Source of the DNA: Carnobacterium funditum DSM 5970
GTDB taxonomy: Bacteria > Bacillota > Bacilli > Lactobacillales > Carnobacteriaceae
Assembly (NCBI RefSeq): GCF_000744185.1
Contig: NZ_JQLL01000001.1
Location: 1,889,001-1,953,000, forward strand
Length of the DNA stretch: 64,000 bases
Reading direction: 5' to 3'
Positions 1 to 9,267 of the stretch are shown one piece after another; position 1 is the stretch's first letter, and each line of letters starts with the position of its first letter. The translations under genes and the position numbers were made by a program. Under the pieces are notes generated by a model, which made no database searches, had not been told where the DNA came from, and saw only the letters and a program-made list of their open reading frames with translations.

Positions 1-562
1 TGATACAACACCTAAGGAAAAGTACCCTTTGTTATTACATTACCATCCCTTAATCATTTATAAACATCAGGTTTGCAAACAAGCTGATACGATTCTAGCA
101 GAAATGCTCTTTATAAGAGATTTTTCAAAAGAACAACTACAAAGAGACTACGATTTTTATGAAAAAGTGACAATGCATGACTTATCTTTGTCTTGATCAA
201 TATTCAGTATTATGGCTAGCCGGATTGGACAAAGTCAAAAGGCATATGATTATTTTACGGATACACCATTGATAGATTTAAAAGATTTATAAAAAAATGT
301 CGTTGATGGAATTCAGGCTGCTAATATGGGTGGCAGCTGGTTAAGTCTCATATGCGGTTTTGCTGGATTGTATTACGATAAAGGTATAAGAATGACAAAT
401 TTTTTACCTGTTGCTATTAGCGAGCTAGTATTTCAGATAAAGTACCTGAATGAGGTAATTCAAGTAATTCTTACTCAAGAAGAGATCTATTGCGAATTAC
501 AACTGTTTACTAAACTTATTTTTGAACAAAATGGGAAGACTGTTTATATTAAAAGGAGATGA
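1..562 (+). pseudogene. Decayed GH65 glycoside phosphorylase, C-terminal part (runs off left edge)
   Basis: One reading frame from base 2 to 562 matches the end of GH65 disaccharide phosphorylases (maltose, kojibiose, nigerose or trehalose-6-P type), which split alpha-glucosides with phosphate in the cytoplasm. Visible family motifs are KEKYPLLLHYHP, YKHQVCKQADT, the FSIMASRIG segment and ANMGGSWLSL near 320. The frame is broken by in-frame TGA at 194-196 and TAA at 290-292, so no full product is made. The last part from 326 is still open and ends 6 bases before the LacI gene, suggesting one former operon. Substrate cannot be told from this fragment. The 5' part lies outside the window and may carry more lesions. 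Confidence 0.8.
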
Positions 563-568
563 AAATAA

Positions 569-1591
569 TTGCCTGCAACCATAAGAGATGTCGCTAAAAC
601 GGCTGGGGTATCAATCTCGACTGTTTCTAAAGTGTTCAATGAGTATACGGATATAAATCAAAAAACAAAAAAGCGAGTTTTAGCAGTTGCCAAACAACTA
701 GATTATGCACCAAATATGGCAGCACGCACACTATCCTCTAAGACTCAAAAAACGATTGCGCTAATTTTGAGTGAATTAAATATTAATCGTAAGTCTACAA
801 TGCCTTTGGAAGTCTTAAGTGGAGTCTATAAATACACGGAACAATCAGATTTTGAATTCGTTTTTTATGGAACCAGTACTGAAAAACAGAAAGAGAAGAC
901 TTTTCGTCAGTTTTGTAATGAACATAATATCACTGGAGCAGTTGTTCAGGGTTTAAAAATGACGGATTCTTACTATCAAGAAATAAAAGAAACGAATATC
1001 CCTACTGTTTTAATTGATATTGATATGAGAAATCCGTATGTAGGAACGGTTTCAATCGATGGTGAACAAGCAGCATTTGAAGCAATTGAATATCTAATCT
1101 CTCAGAGTCACCACAATATTGGCATTATTAATGGTAGCCGTGATGCACTTGTTAGTATCTTAAGAGAAAATGGCTATCGTCGTGCATTAGTAGCAAATGG
1201 TATCCAACTTAATGAAGCGTATGTCCAATATGCAAACTTTGAAGAAGATATTGCTTTTTTGATTGCTCAAAACTTGTTAAAAAATAATAAGAAAATTACT
1301 GCTCTTTTTTGTACCAGTGATATTATGGCTATCGGTGCTATGAGAGGAATAAAGGAAATGGGATTAAATATACCAAACGATATTTCTATTATTGGTTTTG
1401 ATGATATCATCCTATCCAAGTATGTCACGCCAGCACTCACAACAATTGCACAGGATGCAGAAGCACTTGGTTTTGAATCTGCTAAGTTATTGTCAGACAT
1501 CATTACTGGTAATACTGGTTTACCGCAACTACGCATTATCCCTCACGAATTGAAATATCGTGATAGTGTAAAGAAAAATGAAAGAAACTAA
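569..1591 (+). CDS. LacI/GalR family transcriptional regulator
   Basis: 340-residue sugar-responsive repressor. The N-terminal HTH (about residues 3-50, TIRDVAKTAGVSISTVSKVF) and hinge helix (PNMAARTL) are typical, followed by a periplasmic-binding-like effector domain containing DIMAIGAMRG and ISIIGFDD. The start is TTG at 569, chosen because AAAGGAG lies 8-14 bases upstream and the protein then begins PATIRDVAK, the normal LacI start. It sits between the decayed GH65 gene and sucrose phosphorylase, so it probably controls alpha-glucoside use. The operator was not identified. Effector unknown. Confidence 0.9.
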   Translation: MPATIRDVAKTAGVSISTVSKVFNEYTDINQKTKKRVLAVAKQLDYAPNMAARTLSSKTQKTIALILSELNINRKSTMPLEVLSGVYKYTEQSDFEFVFYGTSTEKQKEKTFRQFCNEHNITGAVVQGLKMTDSYYQEIKETNIPTVLIDIDMRNPYVGTVSIDGEQAAFEAIEYLISQSHHNIGIINGSRDALVSILRENGYRRALVANGIQLNEAYVQYANFEEDIAFLIAQNLLKNNKKITALFCTSDIMAIGAMRGIKEMGLNIPNDISIIGFDDIILSKYVTPALTTIAQDAEALGFESAKLLSDIITGNTGLPQLRIIPHELKYRDSVKKNERN

Positions 1592-2049
1592 CTATGGGAT
1601 TAGTATTAATAAATTATTTGATTTTATCTAATCTCCAAAGGGATTTGGGAATAGTTAAATTCTGGAAAAATAACGCGATACTACATCGCAATAACTACTT
1701 CTGAAACAGACTATTTCTATGCAGCGACTGTAAGCGTTCAGAGGCTTGATAGATTTTAACTAAGAATAACCCCAGTATTTCTCAGTTATCATAACTGAGG
1801 ATGATAACAAAGACGAAAAACCTCATATTTTTCCCTGTTAATTAGACATCTAAAATAGTTGAGTCTATACCGCGAGAGTTTTATTTACTTTTAAAATAAC
1901 AAATACGGATCAAAATCGTTTGGTTTTTACAATTATTTATGACTAAGTTATTCCTATAAAAGAAGGGAATGACGGAAACGAAATACTTATAAGCGACTTT
2001 TATACTGTAATGGAACTATCACTTTAATAAATGATGAAGGAGACTCATA
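1592..2049. other. Intergenic region between lacI-type gene and gtfA
   Basis: 458 bases without a convincing gene. It should hold the gtfA promoter, but I see no clear -35/-10 pair. TGTAAGCGTTCA near 1728 loosely resembles half of a catabolite-response element and is two bases short of the 14-bp consensus. No terminator is evident after the regulator. Confidence 0.4.
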
Positions 2050-3495
2050 ATGAAAATAAAAAATGAAGTCATGCTAATCACATATTCAGATAGTTTAGGA
2101 AAGGATCTCAAAGAATTATCCATGGTATTAGATAAATATCTCAACGGAGTAATTGGAGGAATCCATCTGCTTCCTTTTTTTCCATCTACTGGAGATCGTG
2201 GGTTTGCTCCAAGCGACTATACCGTGGTTGATCCTGCCTTTGGAGAATGGGAAGAGATAGAAAAACTCGGAGAAACATACTTTCTGATGTTTGATTTTAT
2301 GATTAATCATATTTCTAGAGAGTCAATATTTTTCGAAGATTTTAAAAAAAATCACAACCAATCCAAATATAAGGATATGTTTATTCGCATTCATGAATTT
2401 TTCCCAGAAGGAAGACCTACTCAAGCAGATATTGATTTGATTTATAAACGAAAAGATAAAGCACCATTCCAAACGGTTACGTTTACCGATGAATTATCCG
2501 AACAAGTTTGGAACACATTTGGTGAGGAGCAAATCGACCTAGACGTTACGAAAGAAGTAGTTAAACAATTTATTCGTGAGACTATTAAAGATATGGCTAG
2601 TCACGGTTGTTCATTAATTCGTTTGGATGCTTTTGCTTATGCAATTAAAAAATTAGATACCAATGATTTCTTTATCGAACCGGAAATTTGGGATTTGCTA
2701 GATGAAGTCCGAGATGAAGCAGCGAAATACGAAATTGAATTGCTTCCCGAGATTCATGAACATTATGCCATTCAAATGAAGATATCTGCTCATAACTATT
2801 ACGTCTATGATTTTGCTTTGCCAATGGTGACATTGTATTCCCTATATAGTGGAAAATCAGAACGTCTTGCAAATTGGCTGAAAATAAGCCCTATGAGGCA
2901 ATTTACAACACTAGATACCCATGATGGAATTGGAGTTGTAGACGCACGTGATTTGCTGACCGATGAAGAGCTAAACTATACGTCTGAAGAGTTGTATAAA
3001 GTTGGAGCTAATGTTAAGAAAAGTTACTCTAGTGCAAATTATAACAACTTAGATATCTATCAAATTAATAGTACGTATTATAGTGCTTTAGGAGATAACG
3101 ACCAAAGTTATTTGATGGCAAGAGCGATTCAATGCTTTGCTCCAGGAATCCCACAAATTTATTATGTAGGGTTACTGGCAGGGAAAAATGATATTGAGCT
3201 GTTGGAACAAACTAAAGAAGGTCGAAATATCAATAGACATTATTACACATTAAAAGAAGTAGACGAACAGGTTCAACGATCAGTCGTTAACAAGTTATTT
3301 CGTTTATTGGCTTTTAGGAATACTTCAGATGCATTTGATTTAGAAGGAAGTATTGAAATCCAAACTCCTTCAGACTCGGAAATTATTATTCAGAGAAAAA
3401 GTCAAGATACAACCTTTGTAGCAGTTTTGATAGCTAATTTAAAAACAAAAGAATTTTCTATTTACGAGAATGATAAGCCAGTACTTTCTCAATAA
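2050..3495 (+). CDS. gtfA: Sucrose phosphorylase (GH13 subfamily 18)
   Basis: 481 residues, the length of streptococcal GtfA. It converts sucrose and phosphate to glucose-1-phosphate and fructose in the cytoplasm. The sequence keeps the family landmarks in order: [17 protein letters not shown] (substrate pocket), [10 protein letters not shown], the nucleophile region RLDAFAYA, the acid/base region LLPEIHEHY and [12 protein letters not shown]. Start ATG at 2050 follows GAAGGAG by a normal gap. A strong terminator follows. The nearby regulator and GH65 remnant support a role in phosphorolytic alpha-glucoside use. A sucrose-6-phosphate phosphorylase specificity cannot be excluded from sequence alone. 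Confidence 0.93.
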   Translation: MKIKNEVMLITYSDSLGKDLKELSMVLDKYLNGVIGGIHLLPFFPSTGDRGFAPSDYTVVDPAFGEWEEIEKLGETYFLMFDFMINHISRESIFFEDFKKNHNQSKYKDMFIRIHEFFPEGRPTQADIDLIYKRKDKAPFQTVTFTDELSEQVWNTFGEEQIDLDVTKEVVKQFIRETIKDMASHGCSLIRLDAFAYAIKKLDTNDFFIEPEIWDLLDEVRDEAAKYEIELLPEIHEHYAIQMKISAHNYYVYDFALPMVTLYSLYSGKSERLANWLKISPMRQFTTLDTHDGIGVVDARDLLTDEELNYTSEELYKVGANVKKSYSSANYNNLDIYQINSTYYSALGDNDQSYLMARAIQCFAPGIPQIYYVGLLAGKNDIELLEQTKEGRNINRHYYTLKEVDEQVQRSVVNKLFRLLAFRNTSDAFDLEGSIEIQTPSDSEIIIQRKSQDTTFVAVLIANLKTKEFSIYENDKPVLSQ

Positions 3496-3560
3496 TATCT
3501 GCCAAGCCAAATTATTACTTTAACTATCACAACTGAAATTAATAAACGTAAGGCAAATTA

Positions 3561-3602
3561 AAAGACCACTCCTGAAAATACATGGAGTGGCCTTTTAGTT
3601 TA
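3561..3602 (+). terminator. Rho-independent terminator of gtfA
   Basis: Inverted repeat GACCACTCC / GGAGTGGCC around an 11-base loop, flanked by A and T runs, 65 bases after the gtfA stop. The flanking runs mean it could also work on the minus strand for the opposing TraX-like gene. Confidence 0.8.
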
Positions 3603-3651
3603 TTTCTAGAAGGGTTATTTTATAGGTAATTTGATATAGGAATGAGTACAA

Positions 3652-4398
3652 TCAAAATAGAATAGTCCTAATTAGAAACAATAAAAGAAGATGAGCAGGA
3701 TAAAAAATATAAAAAAGAATTTTGTTTTGTTTCCCTCTTCTTCCGTTATAAAGTTGAATGAGAATCAGAGAAAATACGGCTGTCAGGTTCAGTAAAAAGA
3801 GTAATCCGTTTAAACTATTTCTTAAAGTAAAATTATCATGAAAATAATAAAAAATAAATATGCTCAATATACCTATCATAGAATAATCTACGTTGAAAAT
3901 TTCACTTAGAATCATTGCTAAAATAAGTACGAGCCACTTACTAACACTTGTTTTGTTGAATCTGTCGAAAATAGCGATACATATAAGACCTATAAATAGT
4001 GTGAAGAAAATATTTTGATGAGAAAATTCAAGTATTAATCCAGTGTTAGCTAAATCAAATGGGATTTCTGATAGTAGAGCAAAAACTCCCATTTGGAAAA
4101 TATATCTTTTTAGATTACTAGTATGGAGAAATCCTTCAACAAGAAGAAATGCAAAAATAGGGAAAGCTAGTCTACCTATTAATCTCAACACAATATCTAT
4201 TTGGAAAAGCACATAATAAGAACTATCTGTGGGTAATCCAGTTCCGCCAAAGATTGATCCAATACCTATCCCATGATTTAATAAATAAGGTTCTAGTAAA
4301 AATGCGCCTATATGATCTATTAACATAGTTAAGATAGCAATCCATTTTAATGTGCTTCCTGTTAAGGATATCTCACCTAATTTATATGATTTTTCCAT
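3652..4398 (-). CDS. TraX-family integral membrane protein
   Basis: 248 residues, strongly hydrophobic with about 7-8 membrane segments. The N-terminal LKWIAILTMLIDHIGAF matches the TraX family signature (TLK-x-IA-x2-TM-x-IDH). TraX acetylates F-pilin in conjugative plasmids, but chromosomal Firmicute relatives are uncharacterised putative acyltransferases. Start ATG follows AGGAGTGG. It is convergent with gtfA. No conjugation genes are nearby, so a pilin role is not supported here. Confidence 0.8.
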   Translation of the reverse strand: MEKSYKLGEISLTGSTLKWIAILTMLIDHIGAFLLEPYLLNHGIGIGSIFGGTGLPTDSSYYVLFQIDIVLRLIGRLAFPIFAFLLVEGFLHTSNLKRYIFQMGVFALLSEIPFDLANTGLILEFSHQNIFFTLFIGLICIAIFDRFNKTSVSKWLVLILAMILSEIFNVDYSMIGILSIFIFYYFHDNFTLRNSLNGLLFLLNLTAVFSLILIQLYNGRRGKQNKILFYIFYPAHLLLLFLIRTILF

Positions 4399-4969
4399 AA
4401 TACCACTCCTAATTCTCTTAAACCTTTATCAATAAATAGGGGATTTAGATTATATAGCTATTAATCACTAACTTGTAAAATAATAAGCTACCTTTAGAAC
4501 AGAAATCCGGTTACATTCAGTTACATACTTCAAGCTCATGTCATCACTATGATATACCTACTATATAGCAACTGAAACATAAATAATAAAAGATGAATGA
4601 GTATGATAAAATTGTTAGGAACTAGCATATTTTTCATTTTTAACTTTTTTTAGAAATGTATCACATTCGTTATTTTTATAATAGGTTACAATGAATTATG
4701 TACAATCATGTTTTTTAAAAAGAAATGAGCTATGGATTGAAAGTTGGTTGATACAAAAAGAATGAAGCTTATGTATTAGTATACAAGGTAGTCAAAGAAT
4801 AGCAACTAACGATCTTTTATGTATCTGTCCATTTTTAGTATACCCATAATTGGCAGATGAAAAAGATTCTTTTCGCTGCGTTTATAGTTCAGAATATAAG
4901 TACTGATTAAGGGACTTAGGAAGAGATTCGAACATAGAAAAGTTCATTACACATAAAATCCGGATATGT
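4399..4969. other. Intergenic region, no gene seen
   Basis: About 570 AT-rich bases with stops in all frames. I recognise no RNA motif or mobile-element remnant. It should include the promoter of the TraX-like gene near 4400-4460 on the minus strand. Confidence 0.4.
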
Positions 4970-4970
4970 G

Positions 4971-5003
4971 AAGAGGCTAGGACATCATGTCCCAGCCTCC
5001 TCT
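4971..5003 (-). terminator. Hairpin downstream of the symporter gene
   Basis: A 13-bp stem (GAGGCTAGGACAT against ATGTCCCAGCCTC, one mismatch) of the GGCTGGGACA type common in Lactobacillales. It lies 45 bases after the stop of the minus-strand symporter gene. The T tract on the minus side is weak. Confidence 0.6.
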
Positions 5004-5047
5004 TTGCATAGATAGACTATTTGATGACGTTAGTTACTGGCACAATC

Positions 5048-6274
5048 TTAAGTTGTACTTTTAACAGGTTCAGCTCTTTTCAAAATATACTTATTATAGA
5101 TTTTATCAATTACAAGTGCAATGGCGTTATCACCAGAAACGTTTGCTGCTGTACCAAAACTATCTTGAGTAATATAGAGCGAAATGAGTAGGTTGCCTAA
5201 CGACCCGGTTGGATCAATACCAACCATATAAACAAACGGAAGAGCGCTCATAATAGCCCCGCCTGGTGCACCTGGTGCAGCAACAAGTGCTACGCCTAAA
5301 GTAGCGATAAAGCCAGCCATCATACCAAAACTATGCGGCATATCAAACATTAACAACACAGCGGTCACACAAGAGGTAATGGTTATCACACTTCCCATGA
5401 GATGAATAGTCGCGCTCAATGGAATAACGAATTCTCTAATTTCTTTTGACACGCCATTCTTTCGAGCACTTTCCATATTTACAGGAATGGTAGCGGCAGA
5501 AGATTGAGTACCTAAAGCAGTGAAATACCCAGGTATTTGATTTTTTAATAAAATAATTGGATTTTTACCAGTATAGAGTCCTGCGAGTATAAATAAGATG
5601 GTGATAAGTAACAATTGCAGACCAATTACGACAACGAATACTCTCCAAAAGACAGATAAAAGCGAAAAGACTGCGCCACTGTAACTTAAGTTCAAAAAAT
5701 TCCCGAAAATATAAATGGGTAGACCTGGAATAATAATGGTATTTAATATTTGAGTAATGATTTCACCAAACTCAGCGAAAAAGTGATACATAACTTCGCC
5801 TTTCTTTTCTTTGCGTAACCAGGAGATAAAGACTCCGAATAAGAAAGCAAAGACGATTGCTGATGTGACACCAAATAAAGGTTCCAGAGGGAGAGAGAAT
5901 AAAGGAGTCAATTCAGTGCCTTCTGTTTGAACGGTTTCTCTGACAGAAGCATCGATAAACAAAGGGAAAAGACTTGAAGCTAAAAAATAAGCAATAAAAC
6001 CACCAATCAGGGTATTAGAATAGGCTAATAGAACATTGAGGCCGAGTAGCTTCCCAGCTCCATCTGTAAGGTCTGAGATACCCTTGATAACATAACCGAC
6101 AATCATTAAAGGAATAATAAAGGCTAATAATTGGCTAAATAGAGCCGATATGGTGATGGGGATTTGAAGTAAGAAGTCGGGTATAAAGGTTAACTGTCCC
6201 ACTAGGACCCCTAAACCAATAGCTATCAATAATTTTGGTACAAGACCGATTTTGAATTTCTTTTGTTTATCTAT
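5048..6274 (-). CDS. Dicarboxylate/amino acid:cation symporter (SDF/DAACS family)
   Basis: Membrane symporter of the DctA/GltP family, taking up dicarboxylates or acidic amino acids with H+ or Na+. About eight helices plus re-entrant loops, with the family motif region TQSSAATIPVN near the middle and GDNAIALVIDK near the C-terminus. The longest frame with a usual start begins at TTG 6229, but homology-like sequence (KFKIGLVPKLLIAIGLGVLVG) continues upstream to a strong GGAGGA at 6286-6281. The best-spaced codon there is ATA at 6274, preceded by two ATT codons. I therefore extend the gene to 6274. Either initiation is non-canonical or an ATG has mutated. Substrate not resolved. Confidence 0.85.
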   Translation of the reverse strand: MDKQKKFKIGLVPKLLIAIGLGVLVGQLTFIPDFLLQIPITISALFSQLLAFIIPLMIVGYVIKGISDLTDGAGKLLGLNVLLAYSNTLIGGFIAYFLASSLFPLFIDASVRETVQTEGTELTPLFSLPLEPLFGVTSAIVFAFLFGVFISWLRKEKKGEVMYHFFAEFGEIITQILNTIIIPGLPIYIFGNFLNLSYSGAVFSLLSVFWRVFVVVIGLQLLLITILFILAGLYTGKNPIILLKNQIPGYFTALGTQSSAATIPVNMESARKNGVSKEIREFVIPLSATIHLMGSVITITSCVTAVLLMFDMPHSFGMMAGFIATLGVALVAAPGAPGGAIMSALPFVYMVGIDPTGSLGNLLISLYITQDSFGTAANVSGDNAIALVIDKIYNKYILKRAEPVKSTT

Positions 6275-6545
6275 AATAATTCCTCCATTCTCGACTTAAT
6301 TCTATATAGAATACTATTTGAATTCTGGTTTGTCAACTTAATTTAGATGAATTTGATTTAAATAAAAGGATGAATTATCCAGGAGAAAATAGATGATAAG
6401 GATAAGAATGGATAGAGAATAGTACGAGTGCCGAAAATAGAGTGATTTATGAGTAGTTTTTTTGAAGTATGATTATTAAAGATATCGGATTAAAAATGGT
6501 ATAGTAGTAATGAAATCATTAACTGATGATGAATGGAGTGATTCT

Positions 6546-7055
6546 ATGAGTAAATATGAAACACCAGATTATGATATAGTGATGAAAGAAGAGGAATATG
6601 AGATAAGAAAATATGTTGATTTTTTTACTGTTGAGTATGAAAACAGTAATGATCCAGAAATTAGAAATGGATTTGGCTCTTTGTTTAAGTATATATCTAG
6701 TGACAATAAAGAGAATGAAAAAATCTCAATGACAGTACCCGTTATTCAAGAAGAAACGCAAGAGAAAAAGAAAATGGCATTTGTTGTTCCAGGAAAGTAT
6801 AGGGACCAAATACCAGAACCAAACAATCCAAATCTAAAGGTGAAAAAGTTTGATGAAGGCCTATTTGGATCAATACAATATTCAGGTTTTTCTAATCAGC
6901 CAAAAGAATTAAAAATGAAGAAAAAGCTTGAAAAGTGGATACTGGAAAAGGGCTATCAAAAGCAATCAAATTACATGTTAGCTTCTTACAATGCACCTCT
7001 TGTACCACCTATGTTCAGAAGAAATGAAATTTGGGTTAGAATTATCAAAGCTTAA
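6546..7055 (+). CDS. SOUL-family haem-binding-like protein
   Basis: 169 residues matching the SOUL/HBP family: YEIRKYVDFFTVEYE at the start, then NEKISMTVPVI, FVVPGKY and the C-terminal YNAPLVPPMFRRNEIWV. Family members bind haem or tetrapyrroles, but bacterial function is unproven. An upstream ATG at 6510 is in frame. I prefer 6546 because TGGAGTG lies just before it and the protein then begins SKYETPDYD as relatives do. No signal peptide, so probably cytoplasmic. It stands alone without operon partners. Confidence 0.85.
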   Translation: MSKYETPDYDIVMKEEEYEIRKYVDFFTVEYENSNDPEIRNGFGSLFKYISSDNKENEKISMTVPVIQEETQEKKKMAFVVPGKYRDQIPEPNNPNLKVKKFDEGLFGSIQYSGFSNQPKELKMKKKLEKWILEKGYQKQSNYMLASYNAPLVPPMFRRNEIWVRIIKA

Positions 7056-7193
7056 GTAAAAAATGATTTTTTTAATAATCAATTAGCAATCAATTAGTAT
7101 TCTTAATACTCAATTTAATAAGTAAATTGAAGCTTAAGAGTGAAGCATAGGGCATGAAAACAGGAAAAGAATAAGATGATTAAGAGGGATGAA

Positions 7194-7934
7194 ATGAAAA
7201 ACATTAAACTGACGATTGAGTATGATGGCGGTAGATATCTGGGTTGGCAAAGGCTCGGAGATTCAGACAAAACGATTCAAGGCAAAATTGAGAATGTCTT
7301 GTCAGAATTGGCAGAAACAAAAATTGAAATTGTTGGCTCGGGTCGGACGGATGCCGGAACCCATGCCAAGGGGCAGGTAGCCAATTTCAAGACGACATCT
7401 AACATGGATTTTTTGGCAATGCAAGACTATCTGAACAGGTATCTCCCACGCGATATTATTGTTAAAGAGCTAGAGGAAGTTCCAGAAAGATTCCATGCTC
7501 GCTATAATGCCGTCAGGAAGAAATACAGCTATTATGTCTGGAATAATGTCGTACCATCCGCATTTGAGCGGAATTACAGCTACTATTATCCTGGACAACT
7601 TAACGTCGACAAAATGAATGAGGCTTGCAGAAAGCTTGTCGGAACCCATGACTTCATCGGTTTTTCTTCACTCAAGAAGACGAAAAAATCAACGGTCAGG
7701 ACCATTGATGAAATCACAATCCACAGAGAAGGTGAGCTGTTGCACTTTACGTTCATAGGAGACGGCTTCCTATATAAAATGGTTAGAATTATTATGGGGA
7801 CGCTTCTAGAAATCGGGGCTGGAATGACGGAACCAGAATATATTGACGCCATATTTGAGAGTGGGATAAGAAGTGATGCCGGGATGACGGTTCCTTCTCA
7901 CGGACTATTCCTAGATGAAGTTTGTTACGATTGA
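7194..7934 (+). CDS. truA: tRNA pseudouridine(38-40) synthase TruA
   Basis: 246 residues. TruA isomerises U38-U40 in the tRNA anticodon arm. The catalytic aspartate is in GSGRTDAGTHAKGQVANF, and RYNAVRKKYSYYVWN, HDFIGFSS and GDGFLYKMVRIIMGTLLEIG are standard TruA blocks. Start 7194 (MKNIKLTIEYDG) is preferred to the in-frame ATG at 7176 because AGAGGGATGA precedes it. The base composition seems slightly richer in G+C than flanking genes, which could reflect a separate origin. It stands alone instead of in the usual ribosomal/energy-coupling operon, so it may be a second truA copy. Confidence 0.93.
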   Translation: MKNIKLTIEYDGGRYLGWQRLGDSDKTIQGKIENVLSELAETKIEIVGSGRTDAGTHAKGQVANFKTTSNMDFLAMQDYLNRYLPRDIIVKELEEVPERFHARYNAVRKKYSYYVWNNVVPSAFERNYSYYYPGQLNVDKMNEACRKLVGTHDFIGFSSLKKTKKSTVRTIDEITIHREGELLHFTFIGDGFLYKMVRIIMGTLLEIGAGMTEPEYIDAIFESGIRSDAGMTVPSHGLFLDEVCYD

Positions 7935-8086
7935 CGAGGCTAGGTGGTCATCCGCTTTAAGGAGCTCTTCGGAAGGATGCAATAAAAGTAGATGGAAATG
8001 GTCGAACGGAACAGATGATACTAAAGGATTATCTACTATAAGAAAGATTCCGCCATCATCTTTCCTATCCTATAATAAGATGCAAC

Positions 8087-8133
8087 AAAAAAAGCATGTC
8101 ACTCTTATAAGAGCAGACACGCTTTTTTTATTC
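8087..8133 (+). terminator. Terminator downstream of truA
   Basis: AAAAAAGC-A-TGTC pairs with GACA-C-GCTTTTTTT around a loop containing a CTCTTATAAGAG self-complement. A T run ends it. The 150 bases between truA and this hairpin hold no supported gene. Confidence 0.75.
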
Positions 8134-8194
8134 CAGAAAAAAAGGATATCTAAAATATAATCAGTTGAATAATAGGCAAGCAACCTATCTAGTA

Positions 8195-8425
8195 TTAAAG
8201 ATGTGTCTTTCTTTCCAAATATTCTGATTCAGAAATATTTCCCTTCGCGTATTCTTTCTGAAGAACATCTAAAGGTGTTTCTTTATCAGAAGACGGATTC
8301 TGTTTATGGCTAAAGAATTTTCCTGTTAAAAACAACACGACTACAAGTAATATTATCCAAAAAATGCCCATAAACATCATAGAACTTATGCCTCCTCGAT
8401 TAAACAAATTTAAACAATCATACAT
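8195..8425 (-). CDS. Small membrane protein with C-terminal SHOCT domain
   Basis: 76 residues: one membrane helix (about 17-37, FMGIFWIILLVVVLFLTG), a polar linker, then a SHOCT motif (LDVLQKEYAKGNISESEYLERK). SHOCT domains are short oligomerisation/C-terminal modules of unknown biochemical role. The start follows AAAGGAGG well. The gene has a leader of about 190 nt and a promoter built from 11-bp repeats shared with the copper/envelope island 44-55 kb away (see 8612-8654), so it likely belongs to the same regulon. Two relatives, one decayed and one cut by the window edge, lie at 54.96 and 63.84 kb. Confidence 0.85.
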   Translation of the reverse strand: MYDCLNLFNRGGISSMMFMGIFWIILLVVVLFLTGKFFSHKQNPSSDKETPLDVLQKEYAKGNISESEYLERKTHL

Positions 8426-8513
8426 CCCTATTCCTCCTTTTTCTTATTAAAACTATTTTTATTAGATTTTAGTTGTATTCATTTTTGGTTTAATCACCCT
8501 TCCTACATAATAA

Positions 8514-8566
8514 GGTTCTTACGGGCAACTCTACCCGCCACGTCTCCCATCCCATTTGAGGGAACC
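8514..8566 (-). ncRNA. GC-rich structured leader of the SHOCT gene (unknown class)
   Basis: A 53-base GC-rich block inside a very AT-rich leader. On the minus strand GGTTC(CC) at 8566-8560 pairs with (TT)GAACC at 8520-8514, enclosing CGGG/CCCG (8537-8534 with 8525-8522) and a CCC/GGG pairing. It lies between the inferred start site near 8612 and the gene start at 8425. I could not match it to a riboswitch class I know. It may be a cis-acting RNA, but this is an inference from base composition and pairing only. Confidence 0.4.
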
Positions 8567-8611
8567 GATAGTTTATTGTATTATGAAGATTTTCCTCACA
8601 TGTTTTCCTAT

Positions 8612-8654
8612 GTTTACAATTATACAATTCAATTGTGTGGATTTTGTGTAGTTG
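8612..8654 (-). promoter_or_regulatory. Repeat-activated promoter of the SHOCT gene
   Basis: Two adjoining 11-bp units at 8633-8654 (read on the plus strand TTGTGTGGATT and TTGTGTAGTTG). On the minus strand they are followed after exactly 8 bases by TATAAT at 8624-8619. There is no recognisable -35 box. The same layout recurs at 52.6, 60.2, 63.0 and 63.8 kb, as expected for activation by an OmpR-family response regulator. Confidence 0.75.
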
Positions 8655-8742
8655 CTATAAATTTTAGATATAACCTCTACATAATAACCTATAAAATGAT
8701 ATTATTGGGCTAACGGTATAAAACATTCTTGAGGTAATGTTT

Positions 8743-8958
8743 ATGAAGAATATACGCACAAAAGAAGCAAGTGAAAAATGGGGAATAAGTGATAGAAGAA
8801 TACGAGTGTTACGTCGGAATGGAAGAATTGAAGGTGCAATAAAAGTTGGTCGAAATTGGTCAATTCCTTTTGAAACGGTTAAACTTGTTGATGCAAGAGA
8901 GAAGATAGGAAAAGAATACTTTGGTACCTATTACGATTCTAGTTACATTGTCTCGTGA
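8743..8958 (+). CDS. Small helix-turn-helix DNA-binding protein (excisionase/MerR-like fold)
   Basis: 71 residues. RTKEASEKWGISDRRIRVLRRNGRIEGAIKVGRNWSIP is the pattern of short winged-helix proteins related to excisionases, often linked to mobile elements or Fic-type toxin loci. Start 8743 is chosen over ATG 8737 because GAGG at 8731-8734 is then 8 bases away. No partner gene is adjacent, so its target is unknown. A terminator follows. Confidence 0.75.
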   Translation: MKNIRTKEASEKWGISDRRIRVLRRNGRIEGAIKVGRNWSIPFETVKLVDAREKIGKEYFGTYYDSSYIVS

Positions 8959-8999
8959 GCTTTCTAATCTAGACATTACCAGCTACGCAAATCACGATA

Positions 9000-9031
9000 G
9001 AGTTACCCATGATGGATAGGGTAGCTTTTTG
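9000..9031 (+). terminator. Terminator after the small HTH gene
   Basis: AGTTACCC pairs with GGGTAGCT (one G-T pair) around a 10-base loop, then TTTTT. Confidence 0.7.
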
Positions 9032-9267
9032 GCAATAAGCTACTAGTTGTATGATGGAAAACAAAAAAATGTTTTTCTCCCATAGAGCGCATAAAAGGGA
9101 AAAGGGGCAGTCAAGCTGCAATTTTGTAAATGAAATAACGTCAAACAAGATTAGATTGTAGTTTATATTGTGAGGTTAAATATATAAGACCTACACACTA
9201 AATAGTTTCTAAAGCATTGGAAGATAAAAAATGTTAAGGTAGACTAATGATATAAGGAGTGAAACAG

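Noticed and set aside
1723-1734. Possible cre near 1725
   Set aside because: TGTAAGCGTTCA is two bases shorter than the cre consensus.
7915-8160. 81-codon frame overlapping the end of truA
   Set aside because: It starts inside truA without a ribosome-binding site and runs through the terminator hairpin. No family features.
8514-8566. Assignment of the leader RNA to a known riboswitch (T-box, yybP-ykoY, ZTP, fluoride)
   Set aside because: None of the conserved cores I know (for example the T-box GGGTGGNACCGCG) is present.
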